Origin: Chloroflexales bacterium ZM16-3 | GTDB lineage: Bacteria > Chloroflexota > Chloroflexia > Chloroflexales > Chloroflexaceae | Length of the DNA: 64,000 bases | Assembly: GCA_004138175.2 (NCBI GenBank) | Contig: RYFE02000006.1 | Location: 156,543-220,542 of the forward strand | Direction of reading: 5' to 3' | In this document: positions 8,124-15,846 of the stretch, one piece after another | Layout: every line of letters starts with the position of its first letter | How positions within the stretch are numbered: position 1 is the stretch's first letter | Notes under the pieces: generated by a model | The model's input: the letters and a program-made list of their open reading frames with translations, nothing else | What the model was told of the DNA's origin: nothing | The model's database searches: none | Translations under genes and position numbers: made by a program

Positions 8124-8933
8124 ATGAGCTGGCGCGGTTCAGGCAATTTCCGTGGATCAGGGAGTCCGAAGGATTCACGGCGGGGCGGCGGCGGCGGTGG
8201 CGGTTCGGCCTTCAGCGGCGGCAGTGCGGGTGGCCCGCCGCTGCTCTACCTGATCGGGGGGGCTATTGGGGTTGGCGTGATCGCGCTGATCATAGTGATC
8301 TCGGTGGGGATGATGTCGGGCGGGACACAAGTGGCGGCCCCTGCAGCACCTGTAGCCACAGCGGCCCCTGCAGCACCTGTAGCCACAGCGGCTCCGGCGG
8401 CACCTGTAGCCACAGCGGCCCCGGCGGCAGCGGCCACAGCGGCCCCGGCGGCCCCGGCGGCGGCAGCCACAGCGGCTCCGGCGGCTCCGGCGGCGGCAGG
8501 CATACCCACAGAGCCAATCGGCCCGGCGGTGACGACCGGCAGCGGCACAGCGCTGACGATCGGCTCGGATGGCGAGCTACTGGCCTTTGACAAGAAGACG
8601 CTGGAGGTCGCGGCGGGCCAGGACTACACGCTGACCTTTACCAACAACTCGATTGCCGTCCAGCACAACTGGGTGCTCGTCGAGGGCGGCGCTGATGTCG
8701 CTCAGGCGATCGATGAGGCTGCGGCCGCAGCGATGGCCAAGGCGCGCAACGGGGCGGGTGCAGTACCCCCAGCTGACTCACCCGGCCTGCTGGCGGCGAT
8801 GCCGATCGTTAACCCCGGTGCTACGGGGACGATGACGTTCACTGCTCCGACGAAGCCGGGCACCTACATCTTCCTCTGCACCTTCCCTGCCCACTATGCG
8901 GGCGGCATGACTGGGGAACTGATAGTCAAGTAG
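8124..8933 (+). CDS. Auracyanin, membrane-anchored type 1 blue copper protein
   Basis: 269 residues. A Gly-rich N-terminus (1-38) precedes one membrane segment (about 39-64), then a low-complexity Ala/Pro linker of APAAPVATA-type repeats (67-125), then a cupredoxin domain (about 130-269). The type 1 copper ligands are visible: H181 (VQHNW), C252, H257 and M262 (LCTFPAHYAGGM). Auracyanins of Chloroflexales carry electrons between Alternative Complex III and the reaction-centre cytochrome. Its position tail-to-tail with the puf/bch operon, which encodes its likely partner PufC, supports this. GAGGAGG lies 8 bases before the ATG. The linker DNA is internally repetitive, so linker length may vary between strains. 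The short region after dnaB is AT-rich and probably holds its promoter. Confidence 0.93.
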   Translation: MSWRGSGNFRGSGSPKDSRRGGGGGGGSAFSGGSAGGPPLLYLIGGAIGVGVIALIIVISVGMMSGGTQVAAPAAPVATAAPAAPVATAAPAAPVATAAPAAAATAAPAAPAAAATAAPAAPAAAGIPTEPIGPAVTTGSGTALTIGSDGELLAFDKKTLEVAAGQDYTLTFTNNSIAVQHNWVLVEGGADVAQAIDEAAAAAMAKARNGAGAVPPADSPGLLAAMPIVNPGATGTMTFTAPTKPGTYIFLCTFPAHYAGGMTGELIVK

Positions 8934-8941
8934 CATCACAT

Positions 8942-9068
8942 CACTGAGGCACTGAGGCACTGAGGCACTGAATTGATGATTCAGTGCCTCAGTGCCTCAG
9001 TGCCTCAGTGCCTCAGTGCCTCAGTGCCTCAGTGCCTCAGTGCCTCAGTGCCTCAGTGCCTCAGTGCG
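8942..9068. repeat. Inverted pair of octamer tandem arrays (CTGAGGCA / TGCCTCAG)
   Basis: About 3.5 copies of CTGAGGCA (8942-8971) face about 11 copies of the reverse complement (8980-9068) across a short spacer. The array sits between the convergent auracyanin and bchP genes, and its end supplies the TGA stop of bchP (9061-9063). The same unit recurs at 19073-19126. Confidence 0.95.
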
Positions 9069-10257
9069 ATGCATAGTTGCGGGCCTGGGCGCGGATGATA
9101 TCCCAGGTCATCTTCATCTGGGCGCCCCAGGGGGCGGGGGCCATCGTCTTGTGCATGTAGCTGTCGAAGGTGAGCCGCTGCACGTCGGGGTTGCGGCACA
9201 TCTCGGTGAAGACCTCCATCTGGCGCTCGTTACCGTAGCCCCACCACTGGAGGAAGCGCAGGAACTGGTACATCGTCCCGTACTCCTTCCACCAGATGCG
9301 CTCGTAGGCGTGCAGGTTCTTCGCCGTGGGCGCGTCGAGGTGCTGTCCGAGCACCTGGGCGGCGAGCTGGCCGCTCTTCATGGCCCAGTAGATACCCTCG
9401 CCAGAGGTGTGAACGACTAGGCCGGCGGCGTCGCCGATCAGCATGGCCCGGTCGAAGGCCATCTGCTTGCGCGGCTCCATCGGCAGGGCGTGGGCCTCGC
9501 GCAGGATCACCTGTCCGCCGTCGAGGGCTGGGCCGAGGCGGCGCTTGAGGTTGGACAGTAGCTCCTTGGCGCGCTGGGTGTGGCCGGGGCCAGCGCCGAT
9601 CCCCACGGTGACATGATCCTTCTTCGGGAAGGCCCATGCGTACAGGTCGGGGCTAACCTCTGCGCCAAGGTAGAGATCGGCGGTGTCCTCCCAGCGCGCC
9701 ATCTGGCTGTCTGGGAGGGCGATGCGCTCCTGGATGGCCACGGCGCGGGGCAGGGCGGGCAGGCCCAGCATCTTCGCCGTGGGCGAGTAGGCCCCGTCGG
9801 CACCGATCACCACATCGGCGGAGATCGTGTGCTCGCTGCCGTCGGCCATAGAGCGATAGGAGGCCCGCACGCCGGACTCCGTCACCTCAAGGCCGGTGAG
9901 CTGGGCGTGGATGATCTCGGCGCCGCGCTCCTGGGCGCGCTCGCGCAGGTAGCCGTCGAAGACCTCGCGGCGCACCATGGCCACATAATCATCATCGGTG
10001 GGGACGGTGCCAGCGACGGGGACGCTCGTCTCCTGGCCGGAGGGCGAGACGATCAGGCAGTTCTTCACCTTGCGGTCAATCAGGTGGGTCGGCAGGTCAA
10101 ACTCACGGAAGGCGGCCGGGGGCACCGCGCCACCGCATGGCTTGGCCTTACGCAACTCCTTCTCGATCAGAACCGTCTCGACGCCGAGCCCGCGCAGGGT
10201 GATCGCCGCCGTTGCGCCGCCGACAGATGCGCCGATGATTAAGACCCGTGGAGCCAT
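9061..10257 (-). CDS. bchP: Geranylgeranyl reductase of bacteriochlorophyll synthesis
   Basis: 398 residues. N-terminal FAD-binding Rossmann motif (VLIIGASVGGATAA, residues 4-17), then KPCGGAVPP, the GADGAYSPTAK block and GDAAGLVVHTSGEGIYWAMKSG, typical of the ChlP/BchP branch of the geranylgeranyl reductase family. BchP reduces three double bonds of the geranylgeranyl tail to phytol on bacteriochlorophyll, or on the free diphosphate. It follows bchG (69 bp away), the enzyme that attaches the tail, and is the last gene of the puf-bch cluster. The start at 10257 has AGGGGGA upstream; a longer frame would begin inside the palindrome at 10277-10308. The stop codon lies in the octamer array. Confidence 0.93.
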   Translation of the reverse strand: MAPRVLIIGASVGGATAAITLRGLGVETVLIEKELRKAKPCGGAVPPAAFREFDLPTHLIDRKVKNCLIVSPSGQETSVPVAGTVPTDDDYVAMVRREVFDGYLRERAQERGAEIIHAQLTGLEVTESGVRASYRSMADGSEHTISADVVIGADGAYSPTAKMLGLPALPRAVAIQERIALPDSQMARWEDTADLYLGAEVSPDLYAWAFPKKDHVTVGIGAGPGHTQRAKELLSNLKRRLGPALDGGQVILREAHALPMEPRKQMAFDRAMLIGDAAGLVVHTSGEGIYWAMKSGQLAAQVLGQHLDAPTAKNLHAYERIWWKEYGTMYQFLRFLQWWGYGNERQMEVFTEMCRNPDVQRLTFDSYMHKTMAPAPWGAQMKMTWDIIRAQARNYASH

Positions 10258-10276
10258 GAGGTATCCCCCTAAAAAA

Positions 10277-10308
10277 CCGTAGGGGCGCATCACGATGCGC
10301 CCCTACGG
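10277..10308. repeat. CCGTAGGGGCGCAT palindrome between bchG and bchP
   Basis: 14-bp arms (10277-10290 and 10295-10308) around CACG. Related to the palindromes at 3235-3260 and 43696-43723. In the transcript it would form a strong hairpin just ahead of bchP. Confidence 0.85.
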
Positions 10309-10326
10309 GGTATCCGAAAACCCGTC

Positions 10327-11265
10327 CTACCCCGCCAGTCCAATCGCAGCGGCGAGCATGCCCCAGACGAAGAGCATGATCGCGGTGGCGTTGAAGAAGA
10401 CCTCGTTATGTTCCGGGTCGCGGATGAAGCGCACGTTAGGGATGCTCTGGGCAGCCAGGAGCAGGCCGACGACCGCTGCGGCGATCGGGTTACCCCACCA
10501 GATCAGCAGGCCGATCACCCCGAGCTGGGCGAGGCCCATGGTAATCACCACAAGGCGCGCAGCCATCACCTTGCCATACTGGACAGGGATCGACCTGATG
10601 CCCATCCGCGTATCGCCAGCGATGCTCTTAAAGTCGTTGACCGTCATGATGCCGTGGGCGCCGAGCGAGTAGAGCATAGCTATCGCCAAGCTCTGTCCCG
10701 TGAGGGCACCGAAGGTAGCGTGGCCAGCCAGCCAGGCCAGACCCTCGTACGAGATCGCCACCAGGGTATTGCCCACCCACCCGTTGCGCTTGCCGCGCAG
10801 CGGCTTCATGCTATACGAGAGCGCGCAGATCAGGCCGACGCCCACATAGAGCGCCACTTCACGACCGAGATAGATCGCGACGCTACAGCCGATCCAGGTG
10901 AGCACGATGGTAAGGATATAGACGTGGCGTAAGGTGATCTGGCCCGAGGGGATGAGCCGGTGCGGCTCGTTGATCGCATCAACCTCGCGATCGCAGTAGT
11001 CGTTCACCACCTGCGAGAGCCCGGTGAGAATAGGCCCGGCCATAAGCGTGCCGAGCAGCAGCCGTCCGATCAGTTCAGTGGACCAGCCCAGATGCCCACT
11101 GGCTACCGCGCCGCAGAGAAATGCCCATCCCGGCGCAAACCATGTCACCGGCTTCATGAGCGTGATTGATCTGCCCAGGATGCCACGAACCCCACCGGTG
11201 GGCCGAGTGATCGGCGCGGTGGGGGGCGTGGTAGTCACTCCAGAGCTGTCCCGAAGATCGCGCAT
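10327..11265 (-). CDS. bchG: Bacteriochlorophyll synthase (UbiA-family prenyltransferase)
   Basis: 312 residues from the ATG at 11265. An integral membrane protein with about eight hydrophobic segments. The first Asp-rich prenyl-diphosphate site is QVVNDYCDREVDAINEPHR and the second is NDFKSIAGDTRMGIRSIPV, the pattern of the ChlG/BchG branch of UbiA enzymes. It esterifies bacteriochlorophyllide with geranylgeranyl or phytyl diphosphate; substrate preference cannot be read here. It lies between pufC and bchP on the same strand. No good ribosome-binding site precedes 11265, and the frame is open further upstream through a heptamer-type repeat, so the start is uncertain by up to 25 codons. Confidence 0.93.
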   Translation of the reverse strand: MRDLRDSSGVTTTPPTAPITRPTGGVRGILGRSITLMKPVTWFAPGWAFLCGAVASGHLGWSTELIGRLLLGTLMAGPILTGLSQVVNDYCDREVDAINEPHRLIPSGQITLRHVYILTIVLTWIGCSVAIYLGREVALYVGVGLICALSYSMKPLRGKRNGWVGNTLVAISYEGLAWLAGHATFGALTGQSLAIAMLYSLGAHGIMTVNDFKSIAGDTRMGIRSIPVQYGKVMAARLVVITMGLAQLGVIGLLIWWGNPIAAAVVGLLLAAQSIPNVRFIRDPEHNEVFFNATAIMLFVWGMLAAAIGLAG

Positions 11266-11280
11266 GGGGGTACTCAATTC

Positions 11281-11378
11281 TGAATGGTGAGGGCCGAATG
11301 GTGAATGGTGAGCGCTGAAGCGAACCTGAACGCAACGCATTCAGTCATTCAGCACTCAGCCCTCACCATTCAGCAAGT
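11281..11378. repeat. Facing short tandem repeats between pufC and bchG
   Basis: Units such as GAATGGTGA (11281-11313) face complementary TCACCATTCAG units (11340-11378). They fill nearly all of the pufC-bchG gap. Confidence 0.75.
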
Positions 11379-11383
11379 GGCCC

Positions 11384-12652
11384 TTACTGGCCGCCGCGCA
11401 GCGCCTGCGGGAAGATGACCTGGCCAGCGTTGGCCTGATTCATGAAGGAAGTCTGGTTCATCGCCGCCTTCGGCACGCTGATGCCGTCGGCATTATTATA
11501 GCCCATGTGACATGTGTAGCAGCCGGGCACGTTATAGATCTGGCCGTTAAGCATCTGGTAGGAGAAGCTGCTGGCCCCGCCCTCCAGTGCCGTCGGGACG
11601 GACGGCTTCGCAATTGCGCCGTAGCTCAGCCAGTTCGCCTGGATCCACGAGGTCATCAGCAGCATCTGCTGGGCCTTGCGCTTGTTATAGGCGTAGAGCT
11701 GGTTCGTCACATTGTTGGCTGGATGCGCCTCGTAGGCCGTGAAGTTGCGCGAGTTGTGACAGTAGTTGCAGCCGACCCCTAGGCTCCAGGAGTTGTTGTT
11801 CATCACGTTCTGGTTGATCGTGACCTGATCCTGGGTTCGTCCGCCGGTGTAGGTGAGGGCCAGCGAGCCGCGCCCGCTCTCTGGGTCATTTGCGTCGTAG
11901 GGCTTCCAGACCTGATAGTTATAGATGTAGTAGAGGATGGCATCCTGAAGCTTGACCGGGTTCTGGATCGACGCGGGCTTCAGTGCCGGGTCGGTGATAG
12001 CCTCACCATTCGCATCAAGCGGCTCCACCGTCACATTGATTGGGGGGACGCTCTTGATAAACTGCGGGGCAAAGCCCTCTAGGTTATTTGGCTGGCTGTT
12101 ATGGCAGGTGGCGCACTGGACGTAATTGCCGCGCCAGTTGGGCAACTGGAGGATGAAGTTCGCGTTCAGGTCAGTCACCAGGTACATCATGTTCCGGGCG
12201 GTGACCTTCTGCGGGAAGGTATCCAGCGAGAAGTTGTTGATATCGTGGCAGTACTCGCAGCTCACGCCGAGGGCACCGGCCACATACTGCTGCATGTAGG
12301 CCCAGATCTGGGACGAGTCCATGCCGACGAGCACTTGAACATTGACCGGGTTCGGGTTGTTCTGCACCCAGGTCTGGCCAGCCTGGACACCAGTCGTCCA
12401 GGAATTGGCACCAAGCCAAGGCTGACGACCATCGGTGGGCACGTTCGGCGCCGACGTGGTGATGATCTTGATCCCGTCGCTCGAACTCCACGGTGCTTGT
12501 GCGATGACAGTAGCGGCGGCCCGCTCCTGGCCGAGGGCGAGATCATAGACCCAGTAGAAGGTCGCGGTGGTTACCACGGCCACGATGATGCCTACGGCCA
12601 CCGAGACAAAAATTGCCGCCTGTCGATCGTTTGGCCGGGTCGACGATTGCAT
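11384..12652 (-). CDS. pufC: Reaction-centre tetraheme cytochrome c (cytochrome c-554 type)
   Basis: 422 residues with an uncleaved-looking N-terminal membrane anchor (about 13-37) and four CxxCH heme sites: CEYCH (132-136), CATCH (180-184), CNYCH (295-299) and CYTCH (378-382). This is the layout of the PufC subunit, which sits on the periplasmic face of the type II reaction centre and re-reduces the photo-oxidised special pair. Its likely donor is the auracyanin encoded nearby. The gene lies 333 bp downstream of pufA with no pufL or pufM between, as in Chloroflexus and unlike Roseiflexus. GAGGAGAC precedes the ATG. Expression is probably lower than the antenna genes because of the intervening stem-loop. 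Confidence 0.95.
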   Translation of the reverse strand: MQSSTRPNDRQAAIFVSVAVGIIVAVVTTATFYWVYDLALGQERAAATVIAQAPWSSSDGIKIITTSAPNVPTDGRQPWLGANSWTTGVQAGQTWVQNNPNPVNVQVLVGMDSSQIWAYMQQYVAGALGVSCEYCHDINNFSLDTFPQKVTARNMMYLVTDLNANFILQLPNWRGNYVQCATCHNSQPNNLEGFAPQFIKSVPPINVTVEPLDANGEAITDPALKPASIQNPVKLQDAILYYIYNYQVWKPYDANDPESGRGSLALTYTGGRTQDQVTINQNVMNNNSWSLGVGCNYCHNSRNFTAYEAHPANNVTNQLYAYNKRKAQQMLLMTSWIQANWLSYGAIAKPSVPTALEGGASSFSYQMLNGQIYNVPGCYTCHMGYNNADGISVPKAAMNQTSFMNQANAGQVIFPQALRGGQ

Positions 12653-12896
12653 GGGAGTCTCCTCAACTCCAGGTCAGCAGCCCGGTGGTGCCGAGCACTG
12701 CGGGGCCGACTCCGACATAACAGCTGAGTGCGGCGAGTCGTGCGCCCTCCATCAGAAGTTAGTTGGAGCGATATGCCGGCATGGAGTGCCATTCATAAGG
12801 CGGGACGGTACTGATTTCAGTATACACGAGACGCTTTGTGAGGTCAAATTTTGTTCTATAGTGCAAAAAATGACCAAGCGCGACGGCCCCGATAGG

Positions 12897-12933
12897 CAAC
12901 AACCGCCAGCAGATGACCTGCCGACGGTTGTTG
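12897..12933 (-). promoter_or_regulatory. Stem-loop between pufA and pufC
   Basis: In the transcript sense a 16-bp stem (CAACAACCG closing, two G-U pairs inside) with a 5-base loop, about 50 bases after the pufA stop. A T6 run follows about 30 bases later. In purple bacteria, hairpins after pufBA partly terminate transcription or protect the upstream mRNA, giving excess antenna; the same role here is inferred. The rest of 12653-12985 has no gene. Confidence 0.7.
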
Positions 12934-12985
12934 TTCTGTCTGCTTGTTTGTCGGCGATAGCGCCGGCATCAGGCTGTCCGCGTCG

Positions 12986-13174
12986 CTAGAAGCCGATGAA
13001 TGACCCGAGATAGGTCAGCATCAGAGCGGCACCGGGCACGCCCTGAGGGGTCAGGTTGTCGAGCCAGTTGTAGCGCACCGAACTGAGTACGATGAAGTGA
13101 ATCAGCAGGGCAACCACAAAGCCGAGAACCGTGAAGATGACGATGTTAGTACGAACTGGACTGCGCGGGGGCAT
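12986..13174 (-). CDS. pufA: B808-866 light-harvesting alpha polypeptide
   Basis: 62 residues with a single membrane helix (about 10-32) and the bacteriochlorophyll-ligating His26 in [10 protein letters not shown]. The N-terminus [13 protein letters not shown] closely matches my recollection of the Chloroflexus aurantiacus alpha polypeptide. It pairs with the beta polypeptide to form the membrane-intrinsic antenna that passes energy to the reaction centre. The start at 13174 has AGGAGG eight bases upstream. It lies 82 bp downstream of pufB. Confidence 0.94.
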   Translation of the reverse strand: MPPRSPVRTNIVIFTVLGFVVALLIHFIVLSSVRYNWLDNLTPQGVPGAALMLTYLGSFIGF

Positions 13175-13256
13175 GGGCGAGCCTCCTAGACATTTCTACC
13201 GAGAGCATACCAACAGCATAGTGTACACTTCACCGCTGCGCATGCCGTCTCGTTGC

Positions 13257-13427
13257 TTAGATACCGACGTTCAGCCAGGGGCGCCACAGCCACACCGCGA
13301 GGTGGGCAACGGCCGCAATTACGCCAAAGGCCCAGAACGACTTGATCATGATGTCGTGCATCAGCCAGTCCTGGTTGTTGAACAGCGAGCGCCAGCGGGT
13401 TGGTACCAGATCATCGTCGTCGCGCAT
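13257..13427 (-). CDS. pufB: B808-866 light-harvesting beta polypeptide
   Basis: 56 residues, MRDDDDLVPTRWRS at the start and WLWRPWLNVGI at the end. It has the acidic N-terminus, the first ligand-type His24 (WLMHD), one membrane helix, and the second ligand-type His42 (AAVAHLAVWLW). Two histidines allow binding of the B808 and B866 pigments. GGAGG precedes the ATG at 13427, and the sequence just before the start (TTCGCCC) resembles that before pufA. It is the first gene after the consensus promoter at 13582-13610. The gene is short and easily missed by length-filtered gene calling. Confidence 0.95.
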   Translation of the reverse strand: MRDDDDLVPTRWRSLFNNQDWLMHDIMIKSFWAFGVIAAVAHLAVWLWRPWLNVGI

Positions 13428-13581
13428 GGGCGAACCTCCACTTGCTACAAGACCTTAGTCCAGGGTGACTACCAGGTACGTCCAGCGCGCCTGGCTGGTA
13501 TCTACGTCCCTTGCCTCCCACAAATAGTGAGCGGCGGTGAACGGGCGAAGTATTGATATCGAATACCTTATGCTGGTGCAA

Positions 13582-13610
13582 ATTATATAGGAGTCAACAA
13601 AATTTGTCAA
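13582..13610 (-). promoter_or_regulatory. Perfect consensus sigma70 promoter of the puf-bch operon
   Basis: Minus strand: TTGACA (13605-13610), exactly 17 bp, TATAAT (13582-13587). The transcript would start near 13575, about 148 bases before pufB. It is the only perfect -35/-10 pair I noticed in the window. Confidence 0.85.
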
Positions 13611-13640
13611 TCGTTTGCTTTTAAACACTTTTTGCTGAGC

Positions 13641-13672
13641 TGGGGTTGGGGGTTGGGGGTTGGGGGTTGGGG
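13641..13672. repeat. GGTTGGG heptamer array
   Basis: Four to five copies of a GTTGGGG heptamer. The facing complement (CCCCCAA units) is at 13884-13908, on the other side of the inserted element 13686-13871. Confidence 0.9.
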
Positions 13673-13685
13673 ATCTGCTGGCCAA

Positions 13686-13871
13686 ACCCTATACGCATCA
13701 AGCTAATCGATTTGGCGTCCTGAAGGCATCCATGGCATTCGCATCACTCAAGCCAAGTGTTCGCACCGCCCCCAAAACGGGGAGATTTGCCCGCCGTTAG
13801 CGTTTGAAGGGCATGACGAATCGCGTCTGGACGGTGTCCTGATGCGTATTCTCCTTAGCTTGATGCGTATA
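13686..13871. mobile_element. MITE-like element with terminal inverted repeats and flanking direct repeat
   Basis: Ends are exact 20-bp inverted repeats (CCCTATACGCATCAAGCTAA at 13687-13706; complement at 13855-13874). A 17-bp direct repeat, GGGGATCTGCTGGCCAA, flanks it at 13669-13685 and 13872-13888, overlapping the outermost TIR bases. The interior has no credible gene. It sits in the loop of a heptamer inverted pair. A sequence resembling one end occurs at 50914-50930. Confidence 0.75.
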
Positions 13872-14030
13872 GGGGATCTGCTGGCCAACCCCCAACCCCC
13901 AACCCCACTCCGCCCCCAGACCGACTACAAAGCCCCGCACGGATGCTATACTGCCCCCTGCGCCCATCCGGGCGACTTCTGCGTTTTTGATTTCGGTGTT
14001 TGCGCCCCCCTCGTGAAGGAGCATCAGCTT

Positions 14031-15836
14031 ATGTCGAATCTTCGCCACCTGCTGCCCTACATGGCGCGCTACCGCATCATGCTGATCGTCGGCATCCTCT
14101 GCGCCGCTGTCGGTGCCGGGGTAAGCGCCCTCGGACCCTACCTGCTGCGCCTTGCCGTCGATGCGATCAGCGCTGGCGGCGCCCAGGTGCAGCGCCTGCT
14201 TGTCTTCGGTGGCCTGATCATCCTGGTCGCTCTCGTCGACGGCGCGTTCAAGTTCGCCCAGCGCATGCTGATCGCCACCGCATCCTATAAGGTTGAGTAT
14301 GATCTGCGCGGCGACCTGTTTCGGCGCTATCTGAGCCTCGACCAGGGATTCTTCGGGCGCAACCACACCGGCGACCTGATGGCCCGCGCCACCAACGACC
14401 TGAGCGCGGTGCGACAGTTCCTCGGCGCGGGCCTGAACGGCACCTCTACGGCGGTGCTCACCTTTGTCGCGGCCGCCATCCTGATGCTGGGGATCAATCT
14501 GCAGCTGGCACTGGTGGTGCTTCTGCTTATGCCGCTCTCTACGCTGGTCTTTGTGGTGGTGGGCGGGCGCATGCGCAAGATCTTCACCAGCGTCCAGGAT
14601 CAGTTCGGCAATATCTCTACCCGCGCCCAGGAGAACTTTAGCGGCATCCGCACGATCAAGGCATACGCGCAGGAGGATGCTGAGATCGCGGTCTTCGCCG
14701 AGGATAACGCCCGCTACCGCAGGCTGAACCTGCGCTATGTGCTGCTCAGCGGGGCGCTCTGGCCGAGTATGTCGCTGGCCCTTGGCTCGGTTGCCGCGCT
14801 CGTGCTGCTGGTCGGCGGTCGCCTGGTTGCCTCCGGCGAACTGACGATCGGCGAGCTGGTGCAGTTCAACGCCTACCTCGGCCTGCTGGCCTTCCCGATG
14901 ATTATGCTCGGCTGGATGGTCAGCCTCTACCAGCAGGCCGCAGCCTCGATGGGCCGCCTGATCGCGGTGCTACGCCAGGAGCCCGAGATCGCCAGCAGCC
15001 ATGCCGCGCTCCCCCTGCCCGCCCCCCGTGGCGAGATCGTGTTTCGCGCAGTGGGGATCCGCTATGAGGCGGCGACTCCTGATCCTCACCCCGCGACTCC
15101 CGACTCTCGACTCCCGACTCCCGACTCCCAACCGTCGGAATGGCTGCTCGAAGACATCTCCTTCACCATTCCCGCAGGCACGTCCCTGGCGATCGTGGGG
15201 GCTACCGGCGTCGGTAAGACGACACTGGTTCACCTGCTTGGCCGGGTGCGCGACCCCGACGCCGGTGAGGTGCTGTTCGACGGGGCCAATGTGCGCGACA
15301 TCGACCTGGCCGACCTGCGGCGTGCGATTGCCTATGTGCCCCAGGAGACCTTCCTGTTCAGCGTGCCCCTGCGCGAAAACGTCGGCTTTGGCCTGGGCGA
15401 TAGCGCCGATAACCAGCTGCTCGACCACGCCGTGCAGGTCTCGCGCCTGAGCAATGACCTGGCCCAGTTTCCCGACGGCCTCGACACGATGGTGGGCGAG
15501 CGCGGGGTGACGCTCTCGGGCGGGCAGAAGCAGCGCGTGGCGATCGCCCGCGCCCTGACCCGCGACCCGGCGGTGCTGATCCTGGACGATGCGATGAGCA
15601 GCGTGGACACCCACACGGCGGCGCAGATCCTGGCGGGCCTACGTGAGGTGATGCGCGGGCGCACCAGCATCATCATCGCCCAGCGTATCGCCACGGTGAA
15701 GGACGCCAACCAGATCATTCTGCTGGATGGCGGGCGGGTCGTCGAGCGCGGCACCCACCACGAGCTGCTGCGGCTCGGCGGGCGCTATGCGGCGATGTAC
15801 CGCCGCGAGCTGCTGGAGTCGGAGCTGTCTGAGTAA
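14031..15836 (+). CDS. ABC exporter half-transporter, degenerate-site subunit
   Basis: 601 residues: an exporter transmembrane domain with six helices (about 15-310) and an ATPase domain (about 340-601). Walker A GATGVGKTT is near residue 390, the signature is LSGGQKQR, and Walker B reads LILDDAMSSVD, with Asp in place of the catalytic Glu. The next gene has canonical Glu but a LSIGQ signature, so the pair fits a heterodimer of the TM287/288 or BmrCD type with one degenerate site. The substrate is unknown; lipids or drugs are usual. Residues about 354-367 are coded by an inserted GACTCCC heptamer array, ahead of the A-loop region. The start at 14031 has GAAGGAG upstream; the frame upstream runs into the MITE-like element. 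Confidence 0.88.
   Translation: MSNLRHLLPYMARYRIMLIVGILCAAVGAGVSALGPYLLRLAVDAISAGGAQVQRLLVFGGLIILVALVDGAFKFAQRMLIATASYKVEYDLRGDLFRRYLSLDQGFFGRNHTGDLMARATNDLSAVRQFLGAGLNGTSTAVLTFVAAAILMLGINLQLALVVLLLMPLSTLVFVVVGGRMRKIFTSVQDQFGNISTRAQENFSGIRTIKAYAQEDAEIAVFAEDNARYRRLNLRYVLLSGALWPSMSLALGSVAALVLLVGGRLVASGELTIGELVQFNAYLGLLAFPMIMLGWMVSLYQQAAASMGRLIAVLRQEPEIASSHAALPLPAPRGEIVFRAVGIRYEAATPDPHPATPDSRLPTPDSQPSEWLLEDISFTIPAGTSLAIVGATGVGKTTLVHLLGRVRDPDAGEVLFDGANVRDIDLADLRRAIAYVPQETFLFSVPLRENVGFGLGDSADNQLLDHAVQVSRLSNDLAQFPDGLDTMVGERGVTLSGGQKQRVAIARALTRDPAVLILDDAMSSVDTHTAAQILAGLREVMRGRTSIIIAQRIATVKDANQIILLDGGRVVERGTHHELLRLGGRYAAMYRRELLESELSE
15093..15131 (+). repeat. GACTCCC heptamer array inside an ABC transporter gene
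   Basis: Five to six imperfect copies of GACTCCC, translated as ATPDSRLPTPDSQP. The reading frame is kept. Similar units occur in intergenic DNA near 55330. Confidence 0.85.
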
Positions 15837-15846
15837 AGGTAAAAGG

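Noticed and set aside
8980..9068. CRISPR-like regular repetition
   Set aside because: The array is an uninterrupted 8-bp tandem repeat with no spacers.
12653..12985. Possible pufL/pufM between pufA and pufC
   Set aside because: The gap is only 333 bp and contains a stem-loop; no reaction-centre coding sequence is present.
13842..14031. Upstream extension of the first ABC exporter gene
   Set aside because: The extra codons come from the MITE-like element and GTTGGGG-type repeats, while GAAGGAG directly precedes the ATG at 14031.
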